A stretch of DNA of 64,000 bases from Paraburkholderia ultramafica (GCF_902859915.1 NZ_CADIKK010000024.1:1-64000); one strand, 5' to 3'; positions 42,702 to 51,881 are shown, counted from the stretch's first letter. Notes: generated by a model from the sequence alone, not told the origin. Numbers and translations: made by a program.

Positions 42702-44216
42702 GTGACCCCGCTCATTTCCGTCAAAAGGCTCAACAAGAGCTTTCCCGGCGTGAGGGCGCTTCACGAAGTGCAGTTCGAGCTCATGGCGGGGGAAGTCCAT
42801 GCGCTGATGGGCGAGAACGGCGCCGGCAAGTCGACACTGATGAAAATCCTCGCCGGGGTGTACACCCGGGATTCGGGCGAAATCCTCTATGACGGCCAGC
42901 CGGTCGAGTTCCTGAGCCCGCGTGACGCGCAGGCCGTGGGCGTCGGTATCATTCATCAGGAACTCCAACTGATGAATCACCTGAGCGTCGCCCAGAACAT
43001 GTTCATCGGCCGCGAGCCGCGCGGGCGCCTCGGGCTGTTCCTCGACGAAGACAGGCTCAATGCGCAGGCGCGCGACATTTTTGCCCGCATGCATGTGAAT
43101 CTCGACCCGCGCGCCGTGGTCGGCAGCCTCACCGTCGCGCGGCAGCAGATGGTCGAGATCGCCAAGGCTTTGTCGTTCGATTCGCGCGTGCTGATCATGG
43201 ACGAGCCCACCTCGGCGCTCAACGACGCCGAAATCGCCGAGCTGTTCCGCATCATCCGCGAACTGAAGAGCCGGGGTGTCGGCGTCATCTATATCTCGCA
43301 CAAGATGGATGAGCTGAAGCAGATTGCCGACCGCGTCACCGTGATGCGTGACGGCGAATATGTGGCCACCGTCACCGCCGGGGACACCAGCGTCGAAGCG
43401 ATCATCGGCATGATGGTCGGGCGAACCTTGACCGATGTCGCGCCTTCGCACAGCGCCGGGGACGAGGGCGAGGTCGCACTCGAAGTCAAAAATCTGAACG
43501 CCGGGCCGTTGGTCAGGGACGTTAGCTTCGCGCTGCGCAAAGGCGAGATATTGGGCTTTGCTGGCTTGATGGGTGCCGGCCGCACCGAGGTCGCGCGAGC
43601 GGTGTTCGGCGCCGATCCGATCGAATCCGGCGAGATTATCGTGAAAGGCGTCAAGGCGACCATCAGACAGCCGAGCGACGCGGTGGCGCGCGGGATCGGC
43701 TATCTGTCGGAAGACCGCAAACGCTTCGGCCTGGCGACCGGCATGGACGTCGAATCGAACATCGTCATGTCCAACTTGCGCAAGTTTCTCGCGTTCAACT
43801 TCTTCTTGCGCCGCGCGCAGATACGCCGGACAGCCAGCCATTTCATCAATCTGCTCGCCATTCGAACGCCCTCAGCGGCGCAGCAGGTGCGGCTTCTGTC
43901 GGGCGGCAATCAGCAGAAAATCGTGATTGCGAAGTGGTTGGAGCGCAACTGCGACGTGCTCTTTTTCGACGAGCCGACGCGCGGTATCGACGTCGGCGCC
44001 AAGAATGAAATCTACAAGCTGCTGCGCTCGCTCGCCGAGGAAGGCAAGGCGGTCGTGATGATCTCGTCGGAGCTGCCGGAAATCCTGCGCATGAGCGACC
44101 GCGTGATCGTGATGTGCGAGGGCCGTATTACCGGCGAACTGTCAGCCAAAGAAGCGACGCAGGAGCGCATCATGCATCTGGCGACGCAGCGTGAAACCTT
44201 GAAAACGGCGGCGTGA
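42702..44216 (+). CDS. Sugar ABC transporter ATP-binding protein (RbsA/MglA-type)
   Basis: 504 residues with two ATPase domains. Domain 1: MGENGAGKSTLMKILAGVYT (Walker A) and ALSFDSRVLIMDEPTSALND (Walker B). Domain 2: LLSGGNQQKIVIAKWLERNC, LFFDEPTRGIDVGAKNEIYK. Both have the degenerate second Walker A typical of carbohydrate uptake (CUT2) transporters of ribose/galactose type. Start GTG 42702. Followed 16 bp later by the permease, same strand. Confidence 0.95.
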   Translation: MTPLISVKRLNKSFPGVRALHEVQFELMAGEVHALMGENGAGKSTLMKILAGVYTRDSGEILYDGQPVEFLSPRDAQAVGVGIIHQELQLMNHLSVAQNMFIGREPRGRLGLFLDEDRLNAQARDIFARMHVNLDPRAVVGSLTVARQQMVEIAKALSFDSRVLIMDEPTSALNDAEIAELFRIIRELKSRGVGVIYISHKMDELKQIADRVTVMRDGEYVATVTAGDTSVEAIIGMMVGRTLTDVAPSHSAGDEGEVALEVKNLNAGPLVRDVSFALRKGEILGFAGLMGAGRTEVARAVFGADPIESGEIIVKGVKATIRQPSDAVARGIGYLSEDRKRFGLATGMDVESNIVMSNLRKFLAFNFFLRRAQIRRTASHFINLLAIRTPSAAQQVRLLSGGNQQKIVIAKWLERNCDVLFFDEPTRGIDVGAKNEIYKLLRSLAEEGKAVVMISSELPEILRMSDRVIVMCEGRITGELSAKEATQERIMHLATQRETLKTAA

Positions 44217-44232
44217 GCCTCGAGCGATCAAT

Positions 44233-45258
44233 ATGACTTTGCCATCGGATACATCGGCGCTCGCGCGGGAAGGACGCGCCTCCGGCCTGCGGGCTCGCGT
44301 CTTTTCGCCGACCGCTTTGCAGAAGCTGCTCGCCTTCGCGAGCCTGATCCTGATGCTGATCTTTTTCAGCTTCGCGTCGCCGGCGTTCATGCAGATGGAC
44401 AACATGCTCGGCATTCTGCAGGCGACCGCGGTCAACGGCGTGCTTGCGATTGCCTGCACGTTCGTCATCATTACCGGCGGCATCGATTTGTCCGTGGGCA
44501 CGCTGATGACCTTCACGGCGGTCATCTGCGGCGTGTTTCTCAGCTTCTGGCATTTGCCGATGTGGGCCGGCGTGGTTGCCGCGATCGGCACGGGCGCGCT
44601 CTGCGGGACCATTTCAGGAACCCTCACGGCGAAGATGAAAATACCGCCCTTCATCGCCACCCTGGGCATGATGATGCTGCTTAAAGGGCTCTCGCTCGTC
44701 GTCTCGGCCGACAAGCCGATCTATTTCACCGACACCGAGAACTTCTACCGGATCTCGCAGGATTCGTTGATCGGCTATATCGTGCCGAGCCTGCCCATTC
44801 CGAACGCGGTCCTGATTCTGTTTTTTCTTGCGGTCGTGAGTTCGATCACGCTCAATCGCACCGCGCTCGGCCGTTACACCTTTGCGCTCGGCAGCAACGA
44901 AGAAGCCGTGCGACTTTCCGGCGTGAATGTCGACCGCTGGAAGATCGCCATTTACGGCCTGAGCGGAGCCATTTGCGGCATCGCCGGGCTGCTCATCGCG
45001 TCGCGGCTGAATTCGGCCCAGCCGGCGCTCGGCCAGGGCTATGAACTCGAAGCGATCGCCGCTGTGGTGATCGGCGGCACGTCGCTCAGCGGCGGTTCGG
45101 GCACGATTCTCGGCACGATCATCGGGGCTTTCATCATGAGCGTGCTAACCAACGGCCTGCGCATCATGTCCGTCGCTCAGGAATGGCAGATCGTTGTGAC
45201 AGGCCTCATCATCATTCTCGCGGTCTATGCCGATATCCTGCGACGCAGGAAGAGCTGA
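44233..45258 (+). CDS. Sugar ABC transporter permease (RbsC-type)
   Basis: 341 residues, about 8-10 membrane helices: LLAFASLILMLIFFSFASPA, AVNGVLAIACTFVIITGGID, LSVGTLMTFTAVICGVFLSF and VVSADKPIYFTDTE. CUT2-family permease with the conserved AIAAVVIGGTSLSGGSGTIL loop and VTGLIIILAVYADILRRRK at the end. Inner-membrane channel for a pentose or hexose; substrate specificity comes from the binding protein downstream. Confidence 0.95.
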   Translation: MTLPSDTSALAREGRASGLRARVFSPTALQKLLAFASLILMLIFFSFASPAFMQMDNMLGILQATAVNGVLAIACTFVIITGGIDLSVGTLMTFTAVICGVFLSFWHLPMWAGVVAAIGTGALCGTISGTLTAKMKIPPFIATLGMMMLLKGLSLVVSADKPIYFTDTENFYRISQDSLIGYIVPSLPIPNAVLILFFLAVVSSITLNRTALGRYTFALGSNEEAVRLSGVNVDRWKIAIYGLSGAICGIAGLLIASRLNSAQPALGQGYELEAIAAVVIGGTSLSGGSGTILGTIIGAFIMSVLTNGLRIMSVAQEWQIVVTGLIIILAVYADILRRRKS

Positions 45259-45348
45259 CGCTGCGCCGGACAATTTCAAAGAAGGGGAGCGCAAAAAGGC
45301 TTCCCCAGCGGCTGAAGGTTGATGGTCCACCTTAGGAGGAGAAATTCC

Positions 45349-46290
45349 ATGTTGAAGCGAAGAATATTCGGCGTCGTGGTCGGCCTGGGCGCTCTGATTG
45401 GCGGGGCGAATCTTGCACACGCGGATGACGTCTATATCCCGCTTATTTCGAAAGGCTTCCAGCACCAGTTCTGGCAGGCGGTCAAATCCGGCGCCGAACA
45501 ATCGGCGAAGGGGCACAGTGTCAGGATCACATTCGAGGGTCCGGAAACCGAGGCGATGGTCGACAAGCAGATCGACATGCTGTCGGCCGCGTTGGCCAAG
45601 AAGCCCCAGGCGCTCGGCATCGCCGCGCTCGACAGCAAGGCGGCCATCCCGCTTCTGAAAAGAGCGCAGGCCTCCAAAATACCGGTCATCGCGTTCGACT
45701 CGGGCGTCGACAGCGATATTCCGCTGACGACCTGCGCGACCGACAACCTGGCCGCCGCCGCGCTCGCCGCTGACAAGATGGCCGAGGCGATCGGCAATGC
45801 CGGTGAAGTCGCCGTGATCGTGCACGACCAGACCAGCCGCACGGGTATCGATCGCCGCGACGGTTTCCTGAATCAGATGAAGGCCAGGCATCCGAACATC
45901 AAGATTGTCTCCGTGCAGTATGGCGGCGGCGACCATTTGAAGTCGGCGGAAATCGCCAAGGCGATGATTCAGGCCAATCCCGGTCTGAAGGGTATTTTCG
46001 GCGCCAATGAAGGCTCGGCGGAAGGCGCTGCGATCGGCGTCAGGGAGTCGGGCAAGAAACTGGTGCTGATCGGCTTCGACTCCGGCAAGGAGCAAAAAGC
46101 GGACATCACTTCGGGCTTGATGCTCGGCGCCATCACGCAGAATCCGGTCGGCATCGGCAAGTGCACCGTCGACTCCGCGGTGAAGGCGCTGAAGGGCGAG
46201 AAGTTGCCGATGAAAATCGACACGGGCTTCTTCTGGTACGACAAGAGCAATATGAACGATCCGAAGATCGCCGCCGTGCTCTATGACTGA
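45349..46290 (+). CDS. Sugar ABC transporter substrate-binding protein
   Basis: 313 residues from the ATG at 45349 (MLKRRIFGVVVGLGALIGGA), with AGGAGGAG upstream; an earlier start is unneeded. Sec signal ending LAHADD; mature protein is a type I periplasmic binding protein, DVYIPLISKGFQHQFWQAVK, PVIAFDSGVDSDIP, LTTCATDNLAAAALAADKMA, GRRDGFLNQ-type RRDGFLNQMKARHPNIKIVS and GFDSGKEQKADITSG. Delivers a sugar to the CUT2 permease; fucose is suggested by the dehydratase downstream. Confidence 0.93.
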   Translation: MLKRRIFGVVVGLGALIGGANLAHADDVYIPLISKGFQHQFWQAVKSGAEQSAKGHSVRITFEGPETEAMVDKQIDMLSAALAKKPQALGIAALDSKAAIPLLKRAQASKIPVIAFDSGVDSDIPLTTCATDNLAAAALAADKMAEAIGNAGEVAVIVHDQTSRTGIDRRDGFLNQMKARHPNIKIVSVQYGGGDHLKSAEIAKAMIQANPGLKGIFGANEGSAEGAAIGVRESGKKLVLIGFDSGKEQKADITSGLMLGAITQNPVGIGKCTVDSAVKALKGEKLPMKIDTGFFWYDKSNMNDPKIAAVLYD

Positions 46291-46471
46291 TCGTCGCCAC
46301 AGATGCGCGACGGGCGGGAAGGGCGAGTAGCCCTTCCTCCCCTTTAAGCCCCCCGCATCCTTCGTGACGAAAAAGGCTGTACGTTGAAAGTGCAACGCAC
46401 CGATCCGTTCCACCATCGCTCGCAGGTCCGATAGGCGGAAGCCGATAGCTGTGGCCCAGGAGCGTGTTCAG

Positions 46472-47770
46472 ATGACGACGATCACCAAGCTGTCCGTCCG
46501 GGACATCCGGTTTCCGACCTCGCGTTCACTCGACGGCTCCGATGCGATGAACGCTGCGCCGGATTACTCCGCGACCTACGTGACGCTCGCAACGGATTCG
46601 CCGGACAGGCTCACCGGTCATGGCCTCACCTTCACGATCGGGCGAGGCAACGAGATCTGCGTGAGTGCAGTGCAGGCGCTTGCGCCGCTGATCGTCGGCA
46701 AAACGCTCGAGGATATCGCCGCGAACATGGGCGCGTTCTGGCGCGCGCTGACATCCGACAGCCAGTTGCGCTGGATCGGCCCGGACAAGGGTGCGATTCA
46801 TCTGGCGACCGCGGCTGTGGTGAATGCAACCTGGGATCTGTGGGCAAAAGCGCAAGGCAAGCCGGTGTGGAAGCTGCTCGTCGACATGAGCCCGGAAGAA
46901 CTCGTGCGTTGCCTCGATTTCCGCTATGTGACCGATGCGATCACGCCGGATGAAGCGATCGCGATGCTCCATCGTCACGCGACGACCCGGAGCGAGCGCG
47001 AACAGGAAATGCGCGCGCACGGCTTTCCGGCCTACACGACGTCGGCCGGCTGGCTCGGCTATGACGACGACAAGATCCGCCGGCTCGCTCGTGAAGGCGT
47101 CGCGCAGGGCTGGACGCACTTCAAGCAGAAGGTGGGTGGCAATATTGAAGAAGATATGCGTCGAGCCCGCATCCTGCGCGAGGAAATCGGCGAAAACCTG
47201 AAGCTGATGATGGATGCGAACCAGGTGTGGGATGTCGATGAAGCGATCGCGAACATGCGGCGCCTCGCGCAATTCGATCCGTGGTGGATCGAGGAACCGA
47301 CCAGTCCCGACGACATTCTCGGGCACGCGGCGATCCGCCAGCGGCTGCGACCGATCGGCGTGGCGACCGGCGAGCACTGCCATAACCGTGTGATGTTCAA
47401 GCAGTTGCTACAGGCGCATGCGATCGACTTCTGCCAGGTGGATAGCTGCCGCCTGGGCGGTCTGAACGAGGTGATCGTCGTGCTGCTGATGGCGGCGAAA
47501 TTCGGCGTGCCGGTGTGTCCGCACGCGGGCGGCGTCGGCTTGTGCGAGTACGTCCAGCATATTTCGCTGTTCGACTATATCTGCGTGTCGGCGTCGCTGG
47601 AAAACCGGGTGCTCGAATACGTGGATCATCTGCATGAGCATTTCGTCGATCCTGTCGTGATCCGCAACGGCCGTTATATGCCGCCGGAACGTCCGGGCTA
47701 CAGCATCGAAATGAAGGCGGCGTCGCTCGAACAGCACGACTTTCCTGATGGGGCGGTGTGGCGGGTGTGA
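46472..47770 (+). CDS. L-fuconate dehydratase (enolase superfamily)
   Basis: 432 residues from the ATG at 46472 (MTTITKLSVRDIRFPTSRSL), with AGGAG nine bases upstream; a GTG at 46451 is upstream but less favoured. Enolase-superfamily landmarks: GIGRGNEICVSAVQALAPLI-like TFTIGRGNEICV, FKQKVGGNIEEDMRRA (KxK lysines), LMMDANQVW (metal Asp), WWIEEPTSPDDILGH and GEHCHNRVMFKQLLQA with catalytic His in PHAGGVGLCEYVQH. Converts L-fuconate to 2-keto-3-deoxy-L-fuconate in the non-phosphorylating L-fucose pathway. It follows the sugar transporter operon by about 180 bp, implying that the transporter carries L-fucose or a related sugar acid. The rest of the pathway is not in this window. Confidence 0.9.
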   Translation: MTTITKLSVRDIRFPTSRSLDGSDAMNAAPDYSATYVTLATDSPDRLTGHGLTFTIGRGNEICVSAVQALAPLIVGKTLEDIAANMGAFWRALTSDSQLRWIGPDKGAIHLATAAVVNATWDLWAKAQGKPVWKLLVDMSPEELVRCLDFRYVTDAITPDEAIAMLHRHATTRSEREQEMRAHGFPAYTTSAGWLGYDDDKIRRLAREGVAQGWTHFKQKVGGNIEEDMRRARILREEIGENLKLMMDANQVWDVDEAIANMRRLAQFDPWWIEEPTSPDDILGHAAIRQRLRPIGVATGEHCHNRVMFKQLLQAHAIDFCQVDSCRLGGLNEVIVVLLMAAKFGVPVCPHAGGVGLCEYVQHISLFDYICVSASLENRVLEYVDHLHEHFVDPVVIRNGRYMPPERPGYSIEMKAASLEQHDFPDGAVWRV

Positions 47771-47837
47771 AGCGGAAACAGGATCTGGTCGATACGAACA
47801 CTGGCCACGCGGCCGCTTTACGCTCGACCAGAGCCGC

Positions 47838-48098
47838 TCACCCGCTCGCGCTCAGATCACTTCCTTCAACTGCTGCGCGCGTTCCAGCATGCCGACGCAG
47901 CAGGCTTTTGCCTATTGCGTTGAGCATCACCGTGCGGCCGCAGCGGTCGAAGAGTTCGTGTTTGAACTCGGTTTCGAGCGCACGCATTTGCATGCTGACC
48001 GCCGACTGCGTGAGCGCCATCTGCTCGGCGGCCACCGCAAACGAGCCGTGGCGAGCCACGGCGACAAAGGTTCAGAGAAATCGCAACGTGCTCAATTC
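47838..48098 (-). pseudogene. Remnant of a LysR-family regulator gene
   Basis: Minus strand reads VELSTLRFL, stop (TGA at 48072-48074), TFVAVARHGSFAVAAEQMAL and TQSAVSMQMRALETEFKHEL, exactly the N-terminal HTH of a LysR regulator with one in-frame stop and no start codon (GTC where ATG/GTG should be). It breaks off after about 80 residues; no effector domain follows. It is divergent from the MFS fragment that follows, typical of a former regulator/transporter pair. Confidence 0.85.
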
Positions 48099-48266
48099 GA
48101 CCTCGACGACAGCGGAAACGAATGCGCCCGCAAGCATCCAGGCACGGCTGATACATCAAATTTTTTGAAGCGAAGAACAGGAAATTTTAGCTTTCTTTGA
48201 TGATAACGGCTATGGACAATGAGGCATCAAGCAACCAAGCGGTATCACGCCTCTCGGCTTGAACTG

Positions 48267-48291
48267 GCCGGCACCGTATTCAGGTGCCGGC
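48267..48291. other. Hairpin upstream of the MFS fragment
   Basis: GCCGGCACC (48267-48275) and GGTGCCGGC (48283-48291) form a perfect 9-bp stem with 7-base loop, 55 bp before the MFS fragment start. No U-run. Possibly an old attenuator or a transcription-end structure left over in the decayed region. Confidence 0.4.
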
Positions 48292-48346
48292 AGCCCGTCG
48301 TGGTTCGCCTGAAAACAGACTGGTTGCCGTGCTCAAGGAGACAGGA

Positions 48347-48706
48347 ATGGATGTATCCGTTCAACGACGCGAATCTGATACGTTGCCGCTCATCACCGCG
48401 GGTGCGAGACCGTTCGACGCGCGTGTGATTGTGGTTGCAACCATCGGCAATGCGCTTGAGTGGTTCGACTTCACCGTCTTCTCGTTTTTTGCCGCGATCA
48501 TCGCGAAGCAGTTTTTCCCAAGCGACAACGCCACCGCGTCGCTGCTGGCGGCCTGGACGACCTTCGGCGTGGGCTTTCTGACCAGGCCGCTCGGCGGCAT
48601 CATTCTCGGCAATTACGCGGACCGTCACGGGCGCAAGTCCGCGCTGGTGGTCACGATCTCGCTGATGGCGGTGGGCGTGGGGATCATTGCACTGCTGAAG
48701 GACCGC
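48347..48706 (+). pseudogene. N-terminal fragment of an MHS-family H+ symporter
   Basis: Begins MDVSVQRRESDTLPLITAGA with a strong AAGGAG upstream, then VVATIGNALEWFDFTVFSFF, AAIIAKQFFP, AAWTTFGVGFLTRPLGGIIL and GNYADRHGRKSALVVTISLM: the first three or four membrane helices of a metabolite:H+ symporter (ProP/KgtP/citrate type). The similarity ends after GVGIIAL near 48697; the following codons (LKDRSKQPLTTHKETRHL) do not continue the family, so about three quarters of the protein is missing. Confidence 0.82.
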
Positions 48707-48768
48707 TCGAAACAACCGTTGACGACCCATAAGGAAACGAGGCACCTCTATGAAAATCATCCCCGAAA

Positions 48769-49251
48769 TTGCTCAAAGACGTGGCGCACGTCGGACTGTA
48801 CGCGGCCGGCCCGAATGCCGTGGCCGCGGTCGCGATGATCTGCACGTCCATACACTCCGATCGCACGGGCGAACGCCGCTGGCATACGGCAATCGCCGCG
48901 CTGACCGGCGCCGCGGCGTTGATGATGTTGCCGCTCGCGGGGACGAACATGATGCTGTCGTTCGCGTTGCTCTGTATCGCCGCGGGCGGCATCTTCGCGA
49001 CCGTGCCGCTGTTCTGGGCGATTCCTTCCGCGTATCTGTCGGGAACGGCCGGCGCGGCGGTCGGCATTGCGACGATCAGCAGCATCGGATTGCTGGGCGG
49101 CTTCATCAGTCCCGTGGTGATCGGCTGGCTGAAGACGAAAACCGGCAGCATGGACGCAGGGCTCTATACATTCGCGGCGCTGTTCGCCTGTAGGGCGGTG
49201 TTGTTGCTCGTGATCACGCGGACGCCGCGCTTGCGGGGGCGGGATGCGTGA
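48769..49251 (+). pseudogene. C-terminal fragment of an ACS-family MFS transporter
   Basis: The frame has no proper start (TTG at 48769) and reads as the last third of an anion:cation symporter: DVAHVGLYAAGPNAVAAVAM, IHSDRTGERRWHTAIAALTG, LSFALLCIAAGGIFATVPLF, WAIPSAYLSGTAGAAVGIAT and FISPVVIGWLKTKTGSMDAG. Different MFS family from the fragment just upstream, so the two are not halves of one gene but were joined by deletion or rearrangement. A short ATG-led stretch between them (48750 onward, MKIIPEIAQ) has unknown origin. Confidence 0.82.
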
Positions 49252-49334
49252 CGCTGGGTTCCGCCCGCGGGCCAGTCTGCCACACAGGTAAAGTGCGTCG
49301 GCGTCACTTCGCACCCGAGACCAGGATTGCCCAA

Positions 49335-50726
49335 TCATCCCCCCAACCGAAGAGCCTTCATTCGACGATACAACGTGCGCTCGCTCATCCCCAGATGCCG
49401 GGCAAGCGCGCTGCGTGTGCCGGAAAACTCCGCCACCAGCCTCGCTAACTCACGATCATCCGGTTCGCCGCGTGCCGTATTCCAGGTCGATCCCACCGGA
49501 GCCCCCGAATGCGACCACACACCCGCCGCTATCTCGTCCGGCAGATGCTCGACACGGATCACACCGTCATCGGCCAGCAGGCACGCGCGATCGAGCACGT
49601 TGCGCAGTTCGCGGATATTGCCCGGCCATGAATAAGCCTCAAGTCGTTCGAGCGCATCCTCCGCAACACTGAGCTTGCGGCCTGCCGCGCCGGGCGCCGC
49701 GTTCTGCGCGTGGCCAATGCGCTGCAGGATCGAATTGATCAGCAATGCGATGTCATCGGCGCGATCCCGCACCGCGGGCAGGCGAATCGGGAACGCGCTG
49801 ATCCGGTAGTAGAGATCCTGGCGAAAGCGCCCGTCGTCGATCATGTCGCGCAGCGGCTGGTGGGTTGCCGCCACCAGCCGGAAGTCCGCGCGCAACGTCT
49901 CGACGCTGCCGACGCGCCGGAACGTGCCGGACTCGATCAGACGCAGCAGCTTGACCTGCATTGACAGCGGCACGTCACCGAGTTCGTCGAGGAACAGCGT
50001 CCCGCCCTGAGCCGTCTCCACGAGGCCGGGCTTGCGCGCGACCGCGCCTGTGAACGCGCCTTTCTCATAGCCGAAGAGTTCGCTCTCGAACAGGCTATCG
50101 GTGATGCCCGAGCAGTCGACGACCACGAATGGCTTGCCCGCGCGCTCGCTCGCTTCGTGAAGCGCACGCGCGAACAATTCCTTGCCGGTGCCGGATTCGC
50201 CGAGCAGCAGGACCGGCAGCATCGAAGGCGCGACGCGATGCAGTGCCGAGAGCGCCGCGTTGAACGCCGTCGAACGGCCGACCAGTCCTTGCGCGCTCGG
50301 TTTGGCCGAGGCGCTGCGAACCGTCGAGAGCCGCTCGACATACGCGACCACCTTCTGTTGCCCATCGAATATCGGCCGCAGTTCGACGTCGACATGCTCA
50401 GGCCCGCGCGGCGTGTGATGAATGTGCAGCACACGGTCCGGGCCGCGTGTCTCGAACGCCCGCTTCATCGGGCAATGTTCGCCCGCCTGATCGCACGGTA
50501 CGTCGTAGTGATGCGATACCTGGTAGCACTTGCGGCCGACGTGCGGCTCGCCGGCGATACCGAACTGACGCCGATACGCGGCATTGGCCGCGAGGATCCG
50601 GTACCCGGGTTCGAGCACGATCATCGGCTGGGCGTCGTGCTCGATATACGAGACGAGGGCAGCGACATCGGGCGCGTCGGCGGGACCGGAAGAGATTGGG
50701 GAGACGAATGATTCAGGGGATTTCAT
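49335..50726 (-). CDS. fisR: FisR-type sigma-54-dependent regulator, sulfane-sulfur sensor
   Basis: 463 residues. N-terminal sensory domain (about 25-130) has three Cys in KCYQVSHHYDVPCDQAGEHC: Cys67, Cys78 and Cys85, spaced 11 and 7, the same spacing as the three sulfane-sulfur-reactive cysteines described for FisR of Cupriavidus (from memory). AAA+ domain 145-370 with LLGESGTGKELFAR (Walker A), the GAFTGA sigma-54 contact loop and LFLDELGDVPLSMQ (Walker B). Fis-type HTH at the end (LARHLGMSERTLYRRMKAL). Activates a sigma-54 promoter when reactive sulfur binds; divergent from the sulfide-oxidising genes it most likely controls. Confidence 0.92.
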   Translation of the reverse strand: MKSPESFVSPISSGPADAPDVAALVSYIEHDAQPMIVLEPGYRILAANAAYRRQFGIAGEPHVGRKCYQVSHHYDVPCDQAGEHCPMKRAFETRGPDRVLHIHHTPRGPEHVDVELRPIFDGQQKVVAYVERLSTVRSASAKPSAQGLVGRSTAFNAALSALHRVAPSMLPVLLLGESGTGKELFARALHEASERAGKPFVVVDCSGITDSLFESELFGYEKGAFTGAVARKPGLVETAQGGTLFLDELGDVPLSMQVKLLRLIESGTFRRVGSVETLRADFRLVAATHQPLRDMIDDGRFRQDLYYRISAFPIRLPAVRDRADDIALLINSILQRIGHAQNAAPGAAGRKLSVAEDALERLEAYSWPGNIRELRNVLDRACLLADDGVIRVEHLPDEIAAGVWSHSGAPVGSTWNTARGEPDDRELARLVAEFSGTRSALARHLGMSERTLYRRMKALRLGG

Positions 50727-50763
50727 AGTGGCAGTTCCGGCAGACCGTCACTATACGTCGACT

Positions 50764-50817
50764 CTGCCATGACTGCCATGACTGCCAGAACTGTCAAATC
50801 ACTGCCACAAATGGCAG
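50764..50817. promoter_or_regulatory. Candidate FisR enhancer sites
   Basis: Three 9-bp tandem repeats CTGCCATGA, CTGCCATGA, CTGCCAGAA at 50764-50790, then CTGTCAAATCA and a perfect palindrome CTGCCA-CAAA-TGGCAG at 50802-50817. All lie between the two divergent genes, 110-160 bp upstream of the sigma-54-like promoter, where an enhancer-binding protein would bind. A further GTGGCAG is at 50728. Confidence 0.6.
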
Positions 50818-50925
50818 CCCTCAGGCTCACGACGGCTCGCCCGGTTCGGACAGCCTCGCCGCCCGGCAGCGAAAACCGGATACAAATCAAATAGCTACGC
50901 GAGCGCGACCGAGCCGCGCCAGCAC

Positions 50926-50941
50926 CGGCACGGTTCTTGTT
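50926..50941 (+). promoter_or_regulatory. Sigma-54-like promoter for the sulfide oxidation genes
   Basis: CGGCACGGTTCTTGTT matches the -24/-12 consensus TGGCACG-N4-TTGCW except for the first T and the GC of the -12 element (TTGTT). GG at 50927-50928 and TTGT at 50937-50940 have the correct spacing. It lies about 56 bp upstream of the TTG start at 50997. Confidence 0.6.
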
Positions 50942-50996
50942 TAAGTCGCCCGCTTTGATGTCGCGCAAAGACCGATTCGGCTTTAAGGAGATGGAA

Positions 50997-51881
50997 TTGA
51001 ATACCGCGAGTCCCCTGTTCGTCGAAGGCTTCTTCGACCCCGGTACCTGGACCATCAGCTATCTGGTGCTGGACACGCGCACGCTCGACTGCGCGCTGAT
51101 CGACAGTGTGCTCGACTATGACCCGAAGTCCGGACGCACCGGCACGACGACCGCCGATCAGCTCCTCGCCCGCGTTCAAGCGCTGGGCGCGAACGTGCAG
51201 TGGCTGCTCGAAACCCACGTGCATGCGGACCATCTGTCCGCCGCGCCTTACCTCAAGGAAAAACTCGGCGGCACGATAGCAATCGGCTCGCACGTGACGC
51301 GCGTGCAACACACGTTCGGCAAGCTGTTCAACGCCGGATCCGGCTTCGCGCATGACGGCAGCCAGTTCGACCGCCTGCTCGTTGATGACGAAACCTTCAC
51401 CATCGGCGGCCTGCAGGTGCGCGCGATGCATACGCCGGGCCATACGCCGGCCTGCATGACGTATGTGGTCAGCGACGGCGCGCAGAGCGCGGCCTTCGTC
51501 GGCGACACGCTGTTCATGCCGGACTACGGCACCGCGCGCTGCGACTTTCCGGGCGGCGACGCCCGCACGCTATACCGCTCGATACGCAAGGTGCTGAGCC
51601 TGCCGGCGCACACCCGGCTGTACATGTGCCACGACTACCAGCCGGGCGGCCGCGAAGTGCGGTTTGTCAGCACGGTCGCCGAGGAGCGCGAGCAAAACAT
51701 CCACGTCCGCGAAGGCACCAGCGAGGAAGCCTTCGTCGCGATGCGCACCGCACGCGACGCCACGCTCGACATGCCGGTGCTGATGCTGCCGTCGGTCCAG
51801 GTCAACATGCGCGCCGGGCATCTACCCGAGCCGGACGATAACGGTGTGTCCTACATCAAGATTCCGCTGAACGCGATCTGA
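50997..51881 (+). CDS. Persulfide dioxygenase-like metallo-beta-lactamase-fold protein
   Basis: 294 residues. Start TTG at 50997 is chosen over ATG 50991: AAGGAG abuts the ATG directly but stands six bases before the TTG, and the product then begins with LNTASPLFVEGFFDPGTWT like known relatives. MBL-fold metal site: LLETHVHADHLSAAPYL (THxHADH), PGHTPACMTYVV (His), FVGDTLFMPDYG (Asp) and MCHDYQPGG (His). ETHE1/Pdo-type enzymes oxidise glutathione persulfide to sulfite. First gene of the FisR-controlled set. Confidence 0.92.
   Translation: MNTASPLFVEGFFDPGTWTISYLVLDTRTLDCALIDSVLDYDPKSGRTGTTTADQLLARVQALGANVQWLLETHVHADHLSAAPYLKEKLGGTIAIGSHVTRVQHTFGKLFNAGSGFAHDGSQFDRLLVDDETFTIGGLQVRAMHTPGHTPACMTYVVSDGAQSAAFVGDTLFMPDYGTARCDFPGGDARTLYRSIRKVLSLPAHTRLYMCHDYQPGGREVRFVSTVAEEREQNIHVREGTSEEAFVAMRTARDATLDMPVLMLPSVQVNMRAGHLPEPDDNGVSYIKIPLNAI

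Noticed and set aside
42612..43841. Long minus-strand frame opposite the sugar ABC ATPase
   Set aside because: Complement shadow; the plus strand encodes a complete two-domain ATPase.
45145..46416. Long minus-strand frame opposite the sugar-binding protein
   Set aside because: Complement shadow of a well-supported gene.
47838..49251. Mobile element as cause of the scrambled region
   Set aside because: No transposase, integrase or terminal inverted repeats recognised; the scars look like deletions.
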